DNA of 64,000 nucleotides. Source: DATMER01 sp031390755. Lineage in GTDB: Bacteria; Acidobacteriota; Thermoanaerobaculia; Multivoradales; UBA5704. The position numbers and the translations under genes are program-made. Of this stretch, positions 1-9,394 are shown piece by piece (position 1 is the stretch's first letter; each line of letters begins with the position of its first letter). The stretch covers positions 22,486 through 86,485 of the forward strand of contig JANMTS010000041.1 in assembly GCA_031390755.1 (NCBI GenBank), read 5' to 3'. The notes beneath the pieces were generated by a model that was not told where the DNA came from, did not search any database, and saw only the letters and a program-made list of their open reading frames with translations.

Positions 1-458
1 GGGCTCTCGTCCGAGGGGATGCGCGCCTCCGCAACGGGAATGTCCACGGCCCGGCCTCCGAGCGCCTCCACGTTGGCCCGCGTGGTGTCGAAGTGCGTGT
101 TGTTGATCACCATCTTGCCGGCCACGCCGAGACAGGAGAAGAGGATCCGCTCCGCGGCCCGCCCCTGGTGGGTGGGGACGATGTGGCCGAAGCCGGTCAG
201 CTCCTTCACCCGCGCCTCGAAGCGGAACCACGAGCGGCTCCCGGCGTACGACTCGTCGCCGCGCTGGAGCGCCGCCCACTGCTCGGCCGACATGGCGCCC
301 GTGCCCGAATCCGTGAGCAGATCGATGAGGATGTCGTCCGCGGGGATGCGGAACAGGTTCCAGTCCGCCCGGCGGAGGATGTCGAGACGCTCCTCGCGGG
401 TGGTCATGCGCAACGGCTCGACGGTCTTGATGCGGAACGGTTCGATGATGGTTCTCAC
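1..458 (-). CDS. tnaA: Tryptophanase / tyrosine phenol-lyase family, N-terminal part (runs off the window)
   Basis: PLP-dependent beta-eliminating lyase that splits tryptophan (to indole) or tyrosine (to phenol) into pyruvate and ammonia in the cytoplasm. Only the first ~152 residues are inside the window; the gene continues past position 1. The visible part carries the family hallmarks in order: EPFRIKTVEPLRMTTREER near the start, IDLLTDSGTGAMS, GDESYAGSRS and PTHQGRAAERI. I chose the GTG at 458 because it puts the EPFRIK block at the usual place close to the N-terminus; no ATG fits. The PLP lysine lies outside, so tryptophanase cannot be separated from tyrosine phenol-lyase; the early motifs fit both. 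Divergent from bamA across a 172-bp gap in which I see no convincing operator. Confidence 0.85.
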   Translation of the reverse strand, partial: MRTIIEPFRIKTVEPLRMTTREERLDILRRADWNLFRIPADDILIDLLTDSGTGAMSAEQWAALQRGDESYAGSRSWFRFEARVKELTGFGHIVPTHQGRAAERILFSCLGVAGKMVINNTHFDTTRANVEALGGRAVDIPVAEARIPSDES

Positions 459-630
459 GCGGGCGAGCTTACTAGGCGAGCGCGCGGACCGGCCCACCCG
501 CGGGGAGGGGTTGGCGAGCCACCCCGCCGGCCGGAAGGCGCCCGCCGTTTACATCCCTTACAAAGAACTTGCGCCGTTTTGACGACTGGCGGCGGGGCCT
601 CCTTCTAGAGTCGGCGCGAGGGTCGTAACC

Positions 631-3108
631 ATGATGAATGCTGTTGCTGGACGGCGGAGCCTTCGCCTCGTCGCTTTTCTGCTTCTCGCCCTTCTGCCGC
701 TCCGCGTCCCTCCGGCGGACGCTCAGGAGCCCACCCCCGCCGGCAGGGTCATCTCCTCGATCGAGGTCCGCGGGCTTCAGTCGTTCACCGAGGAGACGAT
801 CCGCTACTACCTCGGAATCGAGCCGGGCCAGATTCTGGATGAAGCCGCGCTCAACGCCAGCCTCAAGGATCTCTGGCGGCGCAACCTCGTGGACGACATC
901 AAGGTCGAGGTCGAGCCTGCGGGGGAGGCGGTCAAGCTGATCATCACGATTCGCGAGCGCCCCGTCCTGCGCTCGATCGACTACCAGGGGCTGAAGCGGA
1001 TCTCGAAGACCGACATCCTCGACAAGCTGACCACCCAGCGCGTCCGGGTCCGCGAAGGCGAGCCGCTCAGCCTCGGCGAGCTGCACCGGGTCAAGGCGCT
1101 CATTGAGGAGATGTACTCCGAGAAAGGCTACCGCTTCGCCCAGGCCCGCTTTACTGTCGGGGACGCTGGGGACGTCGGGGGCGCCGGGGACGTCGGCCCG
1201 AACGAGAAGACGGTCGTCTTCCACGTGGACGAAGGCGACCGGGTGCGCATCGGGGACATCCGATTCGAGGGCAACGAGGTGTTCTCCGACCTCCGGCTGC
1301 ACCTCGCCATGAAGAACGTCAAGGAGAGCGGCCTCCTCACGCGGGCCCTGAAGAAGGATCTCTACGATCCGGCGAAGCTCCAGGAGGATCTCGACAAGGT
1401 CCGCGACGTCTACCGCGCCTCGGGCTACAAGAACGCGGTGGTCGGAGAGCCGCGGATCGAGGTGCGCGACCGGAAACCTGCGGCGCCGGAGTCGAAGGAT
1501 CGCAAGCGGCGCATGCTCATCCTCGTCCCGATCGAGGAGGGCGAGCGCTGGCGGCTCGGCGAGGTGAGCATCGAGGGCAACGAGAAGCACAGCGACCAGG
1601 CGCTGCTGCGGGCCTTCGCGATCCCGCCGGACTCCTGGCTGCGCGCCAAGGGGGTCGACGACGGGGTCAAGGCCGTCACCGACCTCTACCACAACGGCGG
1701 CTACATGTACGCCAACGTCGAGCCGGAGCTGGTGGAGAAGGAGGGCAACGTCGCGGACCTGATCGTTCACGTCCGCGAAGGCGAGCCGTTCAAGGTGGGC
1801 CGCATCGAGTTCGAAGGCAACAGCCGGACGATGGACCGCGTGCTGCGCCGCGAGATGCGCCTGTTCGAGGGCGGAGTCGTCAACGTGGGAGCGGTCCGCA
1901 ACAGTGTGACCAAGGTCCGGCAGCTCGGCTACTTCACGCTCAACGAGGAAGATCCGGTCGAGATCAAGCCCGACGTGGAGCGCAAGGTCGTCGACCTGCT
2001 CTTCCGGGGCAAGGAGGCCGACCGCACCGAGGTGCAGCTCGGCGGCGGCTGGAGCGAGCTCGACGGCTTCTTCGGTCAGTTTTCGGTGGGCACGAAGAAC
2101 TTCCTCGGCCGCGGCGAGCAGGCCAGCGCCTCGTATCAGAAAGGAAACTACCGCGATCTCGTCGACCTGTCGTACACCATCCCCTGGTTCCTCGACAGGC
2201 CGCAGTTCTTGGGCATCCGGGCGTTCGATCAATACATCGACTACGGCTACGACTCCTACGACCAGCAGCAGATCCGGGACGCCCGCGGGGCGACCCTGAC
2301 CTACGGCCGCAACCTCCGGCTGTTCCAGTCGGCGAGCCTCAGTTACAACCTTTCGAAGTACGACGACGAGACCATCTACGTCGTGCCGGAGACGGCGGAG
2401 GGCGAGACCCCTCCGGGGCCGGACGAGCCGCAGCCGGGCGACACGATCACCGCGCATTCGATCATCAACAGCTCCTCGCTCCGTCCGCAATTCGGCTTCG
2501 ACAGCCGGGACAACCCGCTGGAGCCCACGCGGGGCCAGAGCTTCAGCCTGGGAGTGGAGTATGCCGGCGGCGTCCTCGGCGGAGAGAACTACTTCGTCCG
2601 GCCCCAGCTCAGCTACAACGCCTTCGTCCCGGTCGGCAGCTATCCGGTCCGGTCGCTGTTCGCCGTCAACCTGGAAGGCGGGATGATCCACCCGTTCGAC
2701 GAGACGAAGTACCCGCTCTCGCCGCTCGAACGGTTCTTCCTGGGAGGCGAGAGCTCCATCCGCGGCCACTCGGCCCGGTCCCTCTATCTCCGCAAGCCCG
2801 ACGGCGAGCCGCGGACCGACGCCGACGGAGTGATCCTGGGAGGGGACAGCTTCGCCCAGGTCAACCTGGAGTACCACTTCCTGCTCGGAGGTCCGGTCCG
2901 CCTGATCCTCTTCGGAGACGCCGGAAACGTCTTCGGAGACGGGCAGTCGGCGAGTCTTTCCAACCTGCGCTACACGGCCGGAGCCGAGCTGCGGGTCCTG
3001 ATCCCCATGTTCGGAGCGCCGCTACGGTTCATCTACGCGCTCAACCTCAACGAGAAGCCGAACGACGACTTCGAGGCGTTTCAGTTCAGTATCGGGACGA
3101 GCTTCTGA
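631..3108 (+). CDS. bamA: Outer membrane protein assembly factor BamA
   Basis: Omp85-family core of the BAM complex, which folds beta-barrel proteins into the outer membrane. The 825-aa product has a signal peptide (residues 1-31, cut near ADAQ), five POTRA repeats between about 37 and 445 (recognisable starts such as ISSIEVRGL, RSIDYQGLK, IGDIRFEGNE, LGEVSIEGNE and VGRIEFEGN) and a C-terminal barrel. The barrel holds the conserved loop-6 type motif FFLGGESSIRGH and ends in Phe (FSIGTSF), as expected for an outer membrane barrel. POTRA2 contains a short repetitive Gly-Asp insertion (GDAGDVGGAGDVG, nucleotides ~1160-1197) that looks like slippage-derived sequence. ATG at 631 is the only start that leaves the signal peptide intact. 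Length and domain order are normal for BamA. Confidence 0.95.
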   Translation: MMNAVAGRRSLRLVAFLLLALLPLRVPPADAQEPTPAGRVISSIEVRGLQSFTEETIRYYLGIEPGQILDEAALNASLKDLWRRNLVDDIKVEVEPAGEAVKLIITIRERPVLRSIDYQGLKRISKTDILDKLTTQRVRVREGEPLSLGELHRVKALIEEMYSEKGYRFAQARFTVGDAGDVGGAGDVGPNEKTVVFHVDEGDRVRIGDIRFEGNEVFSDLRLHLAMKNVKESGLLTRALKKDLYDPAKLQEDLDKVRDVYRASGYKNAVVGEPRIEVRDRKPAAPESKDRKRRMLILVPIEEGERWRLGEVSIEGNEKHSDQALLRAFAIPPDSWLRAKGVDDGVKAVTDLYHNGGYMYANVEPELVEKEGNVADLIVHVREGEPFKVGRIEFEGNSRTMDRVLRREMRLFEGGVVNVGAVRNSVTKVRQLGYFTLNEEDPVEIKPDVERKVVDLLFRGKEADRTEVQLGGGWSELDGFFGQFSVGTKNFLGRGEQASASYQKGNYRDLVDLSYTIPWFLDRPQFLGIRAFDQYIDYGYDSYDQQQIRDARGATLTYGRNLRLFQSASLSYNLSKYDDETIYVVPETAEGETPPGPDEPQPGDTITAHSIINSSSLRPQFGFDSRDNPLEPTRGQSFSLGVEYAGGVLGGENYFVRPQLSYNAFVPVGSYPVRSLFAVNLEGGMIHPFDETKYPLSPLERFFLGGESSIRGHSARSLYLRKPDGEPRTDADGVILGGDSFAQVNLEYHFLLGGPVRLILFGDAGNVFGDGQSASLSNLRYTAGAELRVLIPMFGAPLRFIYALNLNEKPNDDFEAFQFSIGTSF

Positions 3109-3123
3109 AGCAAGAGAGGAGAG

Positions 3124-6100
3124 TCAATCGCGGAGCTTGTAGCCGGCGCTCCCGTGACCGATGACGCCCTCTTCCAGCAGACGGTCGATCGCGGACCCGA
3201 TGGCCTCCTGGAGCCTGGAGCCGGTGCGCGCGAAGCCCAGACTGGCGCGGACCTGGTTGATCAATTCCTTCCGGTCCAGGCTCGCTCCCGATCGCAGCAG
3301 CACCAGGACGTCTTTCCGGTAGTCCGAGGCGTCGATGCGGGCTGGAGCGGCCGGTGAAGCGGTGGTCCGTCGGCGCGCCGATTTCAGCGCAGGCGGCGAG
3401 GGCTTCGTGGGCGGCTCGGGGGACGGCGGAGCCGGCTGCGCGGCTTCCGGCTCGGTTTCGGGCTCGGGTGGGGGGCCATTCTCCTGCGCCCTCCGGCGGA
3501 GCTCGTCGATCGATTCCAGCAGGCGCTCGATCTGACCGCGCCGGTCCTTGAACCAGTCCGTGGACCAGACGCGGAGGAGCGTCCAGCCCCGGGCTTCGAG
3601 CACCTCCTGGCGAAGCCGGTCGCGGTCGCGCGCGGTCTCGGCGCGGATGTACATCGGGCCGTCGCATTCGATCCCGCAGAGGTAGCGGCCGGGCGTGGCG
3701 TCGTCGAGGACGCCGAAGTCGATCCGATAGCCCGCGATCCCGACCTTGGGCTGAAGCTTCACTCCGTGCCTCGTCAGCTCCCTTTCGACGTCGCGCTCCA
3801 GGGATGTGGTCTCCTCGAAGGCGGTGGGATGGGGGAGAGCGTCCAGCCGGCCGTGCTCGGCATAGAGCAGGAAGGCCCGCAGAAAATGCGCGCCGCGGGA
3901 CGCGGTCTGGGCGAGGTTGATCTCGTCGCCGCGGATCGTCGAGAAGACGCGCATCTGCCGGCGCGCACGAGTGGTGAGCACATTGAGCCGACGCCAGCCG
4001 TTCTCGCCGTTGATCGGACCGAAGTTGTGGCGCAGCTTGCCGTCCGGGCCGCGGCCGTAGGTGACGCTCAGGAAGATGACGTCGCGCTCGTCGCCCTGGA
4101 TGTTCTCCAGGTTCTTCACGAAGAACGGCTCCTCGCCCTGGGCGAAGAACGGCTCGAGGCCCGGATCGCCGCGGCGTCGGCTTTCGATTTCGTCCAGGAT
4201 GGCCTGCTGCTGCCGGAGGCTGAAGGTGCCGACGCCCAGGCTCAGCCGCGGGTGCTCCCGGGCGTGGCGGACCACGGCGTCGGCCACTCTTCGGGCTTCC
4301 ACCGGATTGACGCCCTTGCCTTCGTAGACGCCGTCCGCCACAAGCTCGAACCGCAGGCCTTCGCGCTGGCTGTCGATCTCCACGCTGGGGAAGGTCTGGA
4401 GGTTGGCGTCGTAGAAGCTGACGTTCGAAAAGGCGATCAGCGATTCGTGAACGCTCCGGTAGTGCCAGCGGAGACGGGTCTTGGGGATGCCCGCTCCGAG
4501 CAGCTCTTCCAGGATGCTCTCGGAGTCCTCGAACAAGGGCTCGCCGTCGTCGCCGCGCTCGCTGTCGAGCTGGCCGCTCGTGACCGCGAAGAAGTTGGTC
4601 GGCGGGAGCTGCCTGGGATCGCCCACCACGGCCAGTTGCCTCCCCCGGACGATGGCGCCGGCCGCGTCCTCGGGCGGAAGCTGGCTGGCCTCGTCGAAGA
4701 TCACCAGGTCGAACGGCGGCGCGCTTCCATCCAGGAGCTGGGCGACGGTGAGGGGGCTCATCAGGAAGCAGGGCTTGACCGCGCGGATGGCGGCCCCGGC
4801 CTTGCGCATCGTGCGGCGCAAGGGGGCGTGCCCGCGCTGCCTCGCCATCTCTTTCTGAAGGAAGGGAAGGCCTGTGACAGCGCCGGGGTGGCGGAGGCGC
4901 TCCTGGGTGGATTCGCGGAGGCTCGACACGAGGCGGACCCGGTTTTCCTCCAGAACCTTGCGGTCCAGGGTCCGGAACTCCTGGAGGCGCTGCTCGTGCG
5001 AGCGGCTGTCGAACGACCGCAGAAGCTCGCTTTCCTCGACCACGCCGCTCAGCCAGCGCTGGTAGAACGCTCTCAGGAACGCCTGCGGCAACTCGGCGAA
5101 AGGCACCTCGCCGCCGAGGGCCGGCGCTAGAAGCTCGCCCGCGATCCCCACCGTCGCCCTGGCCCGCGCCTGCTCGAACACCGCCCACCGAGGTGCCAGA
5201 TGGAGGTTGTCCCGGAGCGCTGCGAGGCGGTCCCGGATCTCTGCCAGCGGCGCCGAGGCCAGGTAGCCCGAAGGCCAGCCCACGAGGGTGCGGAGCTCGT
5301 CGAAGCGAGCTGCCAGGGAGACGGCCACATCCCGCAGCTCGATCACCGGAGAGATGTCGGGCTGCGGCGACGCGGCCAGCTCCAGCGCCCGCCTCCCGAG
5401 CCCGGCCGAGGCGGCGAGGCCACGCAGCTCCACAACCCACCGGATGTAGGATGCGAGCGCATCCCAGGAAGAGACCACCCCCTGCCAGAGAGCGCCGAAT
5501 AGGCGTCGCGCCTCGTCGTCCCGTGCGGCCAGAGCCTGGCGTTCGCGCAGGGCCACGGCCACGCCCTTGAGGTCGTCGGCCTGCTGGGCCATCGACGGCT
5601 GGTATCGCGGCAGGCGCCAGGAGATCCAACGCCGCCGGATGGCCCTGTACCGGCCGTCGAGAAAGCTCAGCCAGCTCAGGAGGCTCTGCTGCCTGCGCTC
5701 GACCCAGGCGATGTCCTCGGTAGGATCGCGGTCCATCGCCTCGGCGGTGAACCGGCTCCGGAGAGGCTCCTCCAGCCGCCCGAGGCGGCGGCCGGCCTCG
5801 ACGATCTCGACCGCGGCCGGCGGCGGCGAATCCCAGGTCTCGCTCTCCAGCACCGCGAGCGGCGCTCCCGGCGAGCGGGCGAGGACCGCGGCGACGACGG
5901 CGGCGGTCTCCATGTCCCGGAGCGTCCGGATGGGGGGAAGGCCGAAGCCGGCTTCGACCTCCTGTGCGCGGCGGAGCGCCTCGTCAACCCTCTGCAAGAG
6001 ATCCTTGAGCAGCGCGTCCGCCTGGTCGAGCACGTCCTCCGAATAGAAGGTGCGGCCGGCGTCCCGCCACGGGTGCTGCGCCGGAATGCCGATCGGCTTC

Positions 6101-7659
6101 GCGGCCTCGGCCAGCCGCTCAAGGTCGCGGACCGCCTCGTCGAGCGTCTCTGCGGTCGTCTCTGCGGTCGTCTCTGCGGCCGTCTCGGCGGCCGTCTCGG
6201 CGGCCGTGCCCCGCACCCGGTCCACAAACGGCAGCTTGCGGGCGTCGAGCACCGTGCTCAGCCGGCCGCAGGCCTCGAAGGGCGAGATCTCCAGGGCACC
6301 GCGGGGCTCGTGAACGGCTTCCGCATAGGCGTCGAGCTCTGCGCGAACCTCCCGGAGCCTCCGTCCCGAGGCGGCCTGGCCGGCGGTACGGCGAAGCGAC
6401 GCATCCAGGGCGGCGGCGATCTGCTGGAACACCTGGCGCTTGCCGGCCTTGGCCGAATGCAGCTCGAGACAGGCCTCGCCGAGCCCGGCGCCCACCAGGC
6501 GGCGATGCACGACCTGGAGCGCGGCCATCTTCTCCGCCACGAACAGGACGGATTTGCCGCTGCCCAGCGCCTGGGCGATAAGGTTGGTGATCGTCTGCGA
6601 CTTGCCGGTGCCGGGAGGGCCTTCGAGCACCAGGTCGTAGCCGCCCTCCACCGCCGCGAGGGCGCGGATCTGGCTGGCGTCGGCGTCGACCACCTGGAAA
6701 CGGGTCTCGGGAGCTTGCTCGCGGTCCAGAGCCATGTCCCGAACCTCGGCGGGGAGGCCGACGTGGGGGCCGCCGGTGCGGGTCATGAGGCGCCGGAGCT
6801 GGGGATGCGCGGCGAAGAGACCGCCGTTGGCCTCCAGATCCTTGTACATGACGAGCTTCTGGAACGAGAAGAGCGCCAGATGGACCTCCGGCTCGACGGT
6901 CCATCCCGGCATGCCGGCGACGGCCTCGCCGACGGCGTCGAAGAGGGTCTGGAGGTCGTAGTCCGGAGGGATATCGCCGAGATCGGGCAGCTCCGGCAGC
7001 ACGATTCCGTGGTTGCGGCGGAGAAGCTCGGTCAGAGCCGGGTTGACGAGGGGCTCCTCCTCCGTGGCCTGGACCGTGTACCCGGCCTTGGCCGTCTTCC
7101 GGCTCAGGGATGCCGGCAGCAGCACGAGCGGCGCCCGGAAGGACTCCGGAGCCTGGCCTTCGCGGCTCTCCTTGTAGTGCAACATTCCCAGGGCGAGGAA
7201 CAGCGCATTGACCCCCTGCTCCTCGATCGTCGCGCGAGCCTGTTCGTCGAGACGGCGAAGGGACCGGTCGAGCGCTTCGGGCGCCGCCGTCGTCTGGAGG
7301 GCGTCGTCGTGACGGCCGGCCTCCGGCATCGGGGGCTCGTAAGGGGGCGGACGCAGAGACATCCCGGTCTCGCCGGCCGCCTCGTCCTGGATCGCGGCAC
7401 CGGGCAGCGGCACCTGCAGGGCGACGGGGACGAAGCGCAGCCGCTTCTCCTGAAGGAGGATCCTCCGGAACACCGTGGACGGCGGCTCGCCGAGGAGCGT
7501 GACGGTCGAGACCCGCAAGGGGCGGAAGTTGATCGCGCGGTTGCGCCGGGTCAGATCGAGAAGCTTCTTCTTCCAGCGGTCCAGGGCGTCCTGGACCCGG
7601 AGATCCTCCGTGAGCCGGCTCACATCATCGTTGGGCATGGCGATCTCATGGATAGACAC
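3124..7659 (-). CDS. Giant DUF4011-type superfamily 1 helicase with C-terminal Vsr-like nuclease
   Basis: A 1511-aa protein of the DUF4011 / AAA helicase / MTES_1575 (Vsr-like endonuclease) / DUF3320 architecture. Domains in order: DUF4011-type N-terminus (WKKKLLDLTRRN), Walker A GPPGTGKSQT at ~346, a long linker of roughly 630 residues, Walker B DLVIFDEASQLP at ~982 followed by VGDPRQLPPT, helicase C-terminal motifs (GDERDVIFLS, TRARRQM), then the PD-(D/E)XK nuclease core YRIDFGVLDD and GIECDGPMY at ~1326 with a downstream RVWSTDWF motif, and a small winged-helix-like tail. Such proteins often sit in or near defence islands, but here the neighbours are housekeeping genes, so an anti-phage role is only a possibility. 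The first codon is GTG at 7659; ATG at 7638 (MPNDDVSRL) is an equally plausible start. Same strand and 30 bp downstream of the antiporter frame. Confidence 0.85.
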   Translation of the reverse strand: MSIHEIAMPNDDVSRLTEDLRVQDALDRWKKKLLDLTRRNRAINFRPLRVSTVTLLGEPPSTVFRRILLQEKRLRFVPVALQVPLPGAAIQDEAAGETGMSLRPPPYEPPMPEAGRHDDALQTTAAPEALDRSLRRLDEQARATIEEQGVNALFLALGMLHYKESREGQAPESFRAPLVLLPASLSRKTAKAGYTVQATEEEPLVNPALTELLRRNHGIVLPELPDLGDIPPDYDLQTLFDAVGEAVAGMPGWTVEPEVHLALFSFQKLVMYKDLEANGGLFAAHPQLRRLMTRTGGPHVGLPAEVRDMALDREQAPETRFQVVDADASQIRALAAVEGGYDLVLEGPPGTGKSQTITNLIAQALGSGKSVLFVAEKMAALQVVHRRLVGAGLGEACLELHSAKAGKRQVFQQIAAALDASLRRTAGQAASGRRLREVRAELDAYAEAVHEPRGALEISPFEACGRLSTVLDARKLPFVDRVRGTAAETAAETAAETTAETTAETLDEAVRDLERLAEAAKPIGIPAQHPWRDAGRTFYSEDVLDQADALLKDLLQRVDEALRRAQEVEAGFGLPPIRTLRDMETAAVVAAVLARSPGAPLAVLESETWDSPPPAAVEIVEAGRRLGRLEEPLRSRFTAEAMDRDPTEDIAWVERRQQSLLSWLSFLDGRYRAIRRRWISWRLPRYQPSMAQQADDLKGVAVALRERQALAARDDEARRLFGALWQGVVSSWDALASYIRWVVELRGLAASAGLGRRALELAASPQPDISPVIELRDVAVSLAARFDELRTLVGWPSGYLASAPLAEIRDRLAALRDNLHLAPRWAVFEQARARATVGIAGELLAPALGGEVPFAELPQAFLRAFYQRWLSGVVEESELLRSFDSRSHEQRLQEFRTLDRKVLEENRVRLVSSLRESTQERLRHPGAVTGLPFLQKEMARQRGHAPLRRTMRKAGAAIRAVKPCFLMSPLTVAQLLDGSAPPFDLVIFDEASQLPPEDAAGAIVRGRQLAVVGDPRQLPPTNFFAVTSGQLDSERGDDGEPLFEDSESILEELLGAGIPKTRLRWHYRSVHESLIAFSNVSFYDANLQTFPSVEIDSQREGLRFELVADGVYEGKGVNPVEARRVADAVVRHAREHPRLSLGVGTFSLRQQQAILDEIESRRRGDPGLEPFFAQGEEPFFVKNLENIQGDERDVIFLSVTYGRGPDGKLRHNFGPINGENGWRRLNVLTTRARRQMRVFSTIRGDEINLAQTASRGAHFLRAFLLYAEHGRLDALPHPTAFEETTSLERDVERELTRHGVKLQPKVGIAGYRIDFGVLDDATPGRYLCGIECDGPMYIRAETARDRDRLRQEVLEARGWTLLRVWSTDWFKDRRGQIERLLESIDELRRRAQENGPPPEPETEPEAAQPAPPSPEPPTKPSPPALKSARRRTTASPAAPARIDASDYRKDVLVLLRSGASLDRKELINQVRASLGFARTGSRLQEAIGSAIDRLLEEGVIGHGSAGYKLRD
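6146..6205. repeat. In-frame 12-bp tandem repeat (five units) inside the helicase gene
   Basis: Five consecutive 12-bp units (gtctctgcggtc, the same, then variants ending ggcc) encode the repeated tetrapeptide AAET/TAET in the linker between Walker A and Walker B of the helicase. The unit is a multiple of three, so copy-number changes would lengthen or shorten the linker without breaking the frame. Confidence 0.85.
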
Positions 7660-7689
7660 CGGTTGCAGACAAAAGGTGTCTGTCGTTCT

Positions 7690-9333
7690 TCAGATCTCCT
7701 CCGTCGGCAACCCTTCATCCTGCCACGCCTGCCACCCCCCCAGAAGGGCCGTCGCCTTCTTCCATCCTGCCCTGCGAAGATCCAGCGCCACACGGGCGCT
7801 CGTGGCTTCGTTCTGTCAGGCACAGAAGGCGATCAGCCAGGCCTCCCTGGGTAGCTGGAGGCGCTCGGCTTCCCTCGCGGGCCGGTCCGGATCGAGGCGG
7901 AGGGCTCCTCTGGCGCGACGGTCGCTCTCGTCGAGCGCCCGCTGGGTGCGGACGTCGAGCACGATCACCGGCTCGCCGGCCGCCTGCAAGCGCTGCATCT
8001 CGGCGATGTCGACGGTCTCCGGAGTCTTCTCCCCGGCCGGCTCGGGGTCGGTCAGGACGGGGAGGAGAGCCGGCCGCTGCGGCGCCTTCTCGGGCACGGC
8101 GGCGGCTGCCGGCTCCTTCCTCTCGTTCTTGCCCAGGAACATCAGCGAGCCGCCGTGGAGCACCACGGAGAGCAGCACCACCAGGCTGCACAGCGAGAAC
8201 AGCCTCTCGCTTCCGGGCGTGTGGGCGAACACGGGGAGGAGGACCAGCAGGAGCGAGCTTAAGCCCCGGGGGCCGAACCAGGCGATGATGTTGGTGCTGC
8301 GCCGGTCCAGGCCGCTGGGGATCAGGGAGACCAGGAAGACCGCCGGCCGCACCAGCAGGCAGAGGACCGCGAAGATCACCTCGCGCAGGCCCGCGGTCGC
8401 GATGCCGCTCCAGATGAGCGAGCTGCCCAGCAGGACGAAGGTGAACAGCAGCGCCAGCTCCGCCGTGGTCTCGCCGTACTCCTTGAAGCAGTCGCACAGC
8501 TCCACGTCGAACACCGAGATCGTCATGCCCGCGGCGAACGCGGCCAGGAAGCCACTGCCGTGGACCGCCTCGGCCGCCGCGAACGCCGCGAAGGCGACGC
8601 CCAGCGAGTAGAGCGACTCGTAGTCGCGCCGGACGCCGAGCCTCCGGCGCACCGTGTCCAGGGTCGAGACGCCGAGCAGGCCCACCAGGACTCCCGCGCC
8701 CGGCCCGAGCAGGAACATTTCCATGGCCATCCGCGGCGCCGAGGCCGGCTGGTGGACGCCCGAGCCGCCGATCACCGCCATGGCGACAAGCACGATCGGC
8801 AGCAGCACGATGTCGTTCAAGCCGCTTTCCAGGCGCAACGCGAGCCGCGCCGGGGCGGGGAGCTCCGGCCGGCGGAGGAGGCCCCGCAGCAGCACCGGAT
8901 CGGTCGACGCCAGCGCCGCGCCGAGGATCGCCGCGAGCGTCCAGGAGAGATCCAGGAGATACCGGCCCGCCACCGCCACCAGCGCCGCCGAAAGGACCGT
9001 CCCCGGCCCCAGCACCAGCAGGGTGAGCCGGATGTGGCGGCGGATCTCGGAAATGCTCAAGGACAGGGCGTCCGTGAACAGGACGAGCGCCAGGCTGAGC
9101 GTGGAGACCACCCGCAGCATGTCCGAATCGAGCTTGGGATCGATGAACGACAGGCCGAAGGGGCCGAGGACGGCGCCCAGCGCCAGCAGCACCCCCACCT
9201 GCGGCACGCCGCTGCGTTCGATCAGACCGGACAGCAGCGCCGCGATCATGATCACGGCTCCAACCAGCGCCAACGTGACGAGAAACGGATCGACTCCCGG
9301 CGGCATGGGCCTCCCTTCCGAAACAACGGGCAT
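7690..9333 (-). CDS. CPA1-type cation/proton antiporter fused to a rhodanese domain, probable selenoprotein (in-frame UGA at 7816-7818)
   Basis: Residues 1 to ~400 form a polytopic Na+/H+ exchanger domain: repeated hydrophobic segments, the ASTDPVLLRGLL motif and the ESGLNDIVLLP motif with the Asn-Asp pair of CPA1 exchangers. A rhodanese domain starts near 440 (PVIVLDVRT). Conventional reading stops at TGA 7816-7818 right after WLIAFCA, giving 505 aa and half a rhodanese domain. The same frame continues past the TGA with QNEATSARVALDL, then ATALLGGWQAW, to a TGA at 7690-7692 (547 aa including the recoded residue). That is precisely the missing C-terminal half, with the TGA at the second Cys position of the usual C-x-C-P-N-E-A-T-S loop. 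A SECIS-like hairpin follows. I therefore annotate the long form; the truncated 7816-9333 form is what standard gene callers would give. Start ATG at 9333. Divergent from mgtE. Confidence 0.75.
7775..7810 (-). promoter_or_regulatory. Candidate bacterial SECIS element directly after the in-frame UGA
   Basis: On the minus-strand transcript the UGA (7818-7816) is followed by a 36-nt hairpin. Its lower stem is CGAAG/CUUCG (7810-7806 with 7779-7775), then an internal loop of 5 and 4 nt, an upper stem AGCGCC/GGCGCU (7800-7795 with 7789-7784) and the apical loop CGUGU (7794-7790). The loop starts 21 nt after the UGA and has G as its second base. This fits the known bacterial SECIS rules (loop 16-37 nt after UGA, a G in the first two loop bases). 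Both stems are fully paired. It also codes for protein, so part of the pattern could be chance. Confidence 0.6.
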
Positions 9334-9394
9334 CCTAACCCATCCCGCTCTTTCGGGACTTCGCCGGGCGGGCTTCTGCTAGCATCGCCAGCCT

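Noticed and set aside
579..607. Possible promoter of bamA (TTGACG, 17 bp, CTTCTA)
   Set aside because: The -35 box is good but the -10 box is poor; not strong enough to annotate.
472..2877. 801-codon open frame antisense to bamA
   Set aside because: It mirrors BamA codons in a GC-rich genome; its translation has no domain logic, while the plus-strand frame gives a complete BamA.
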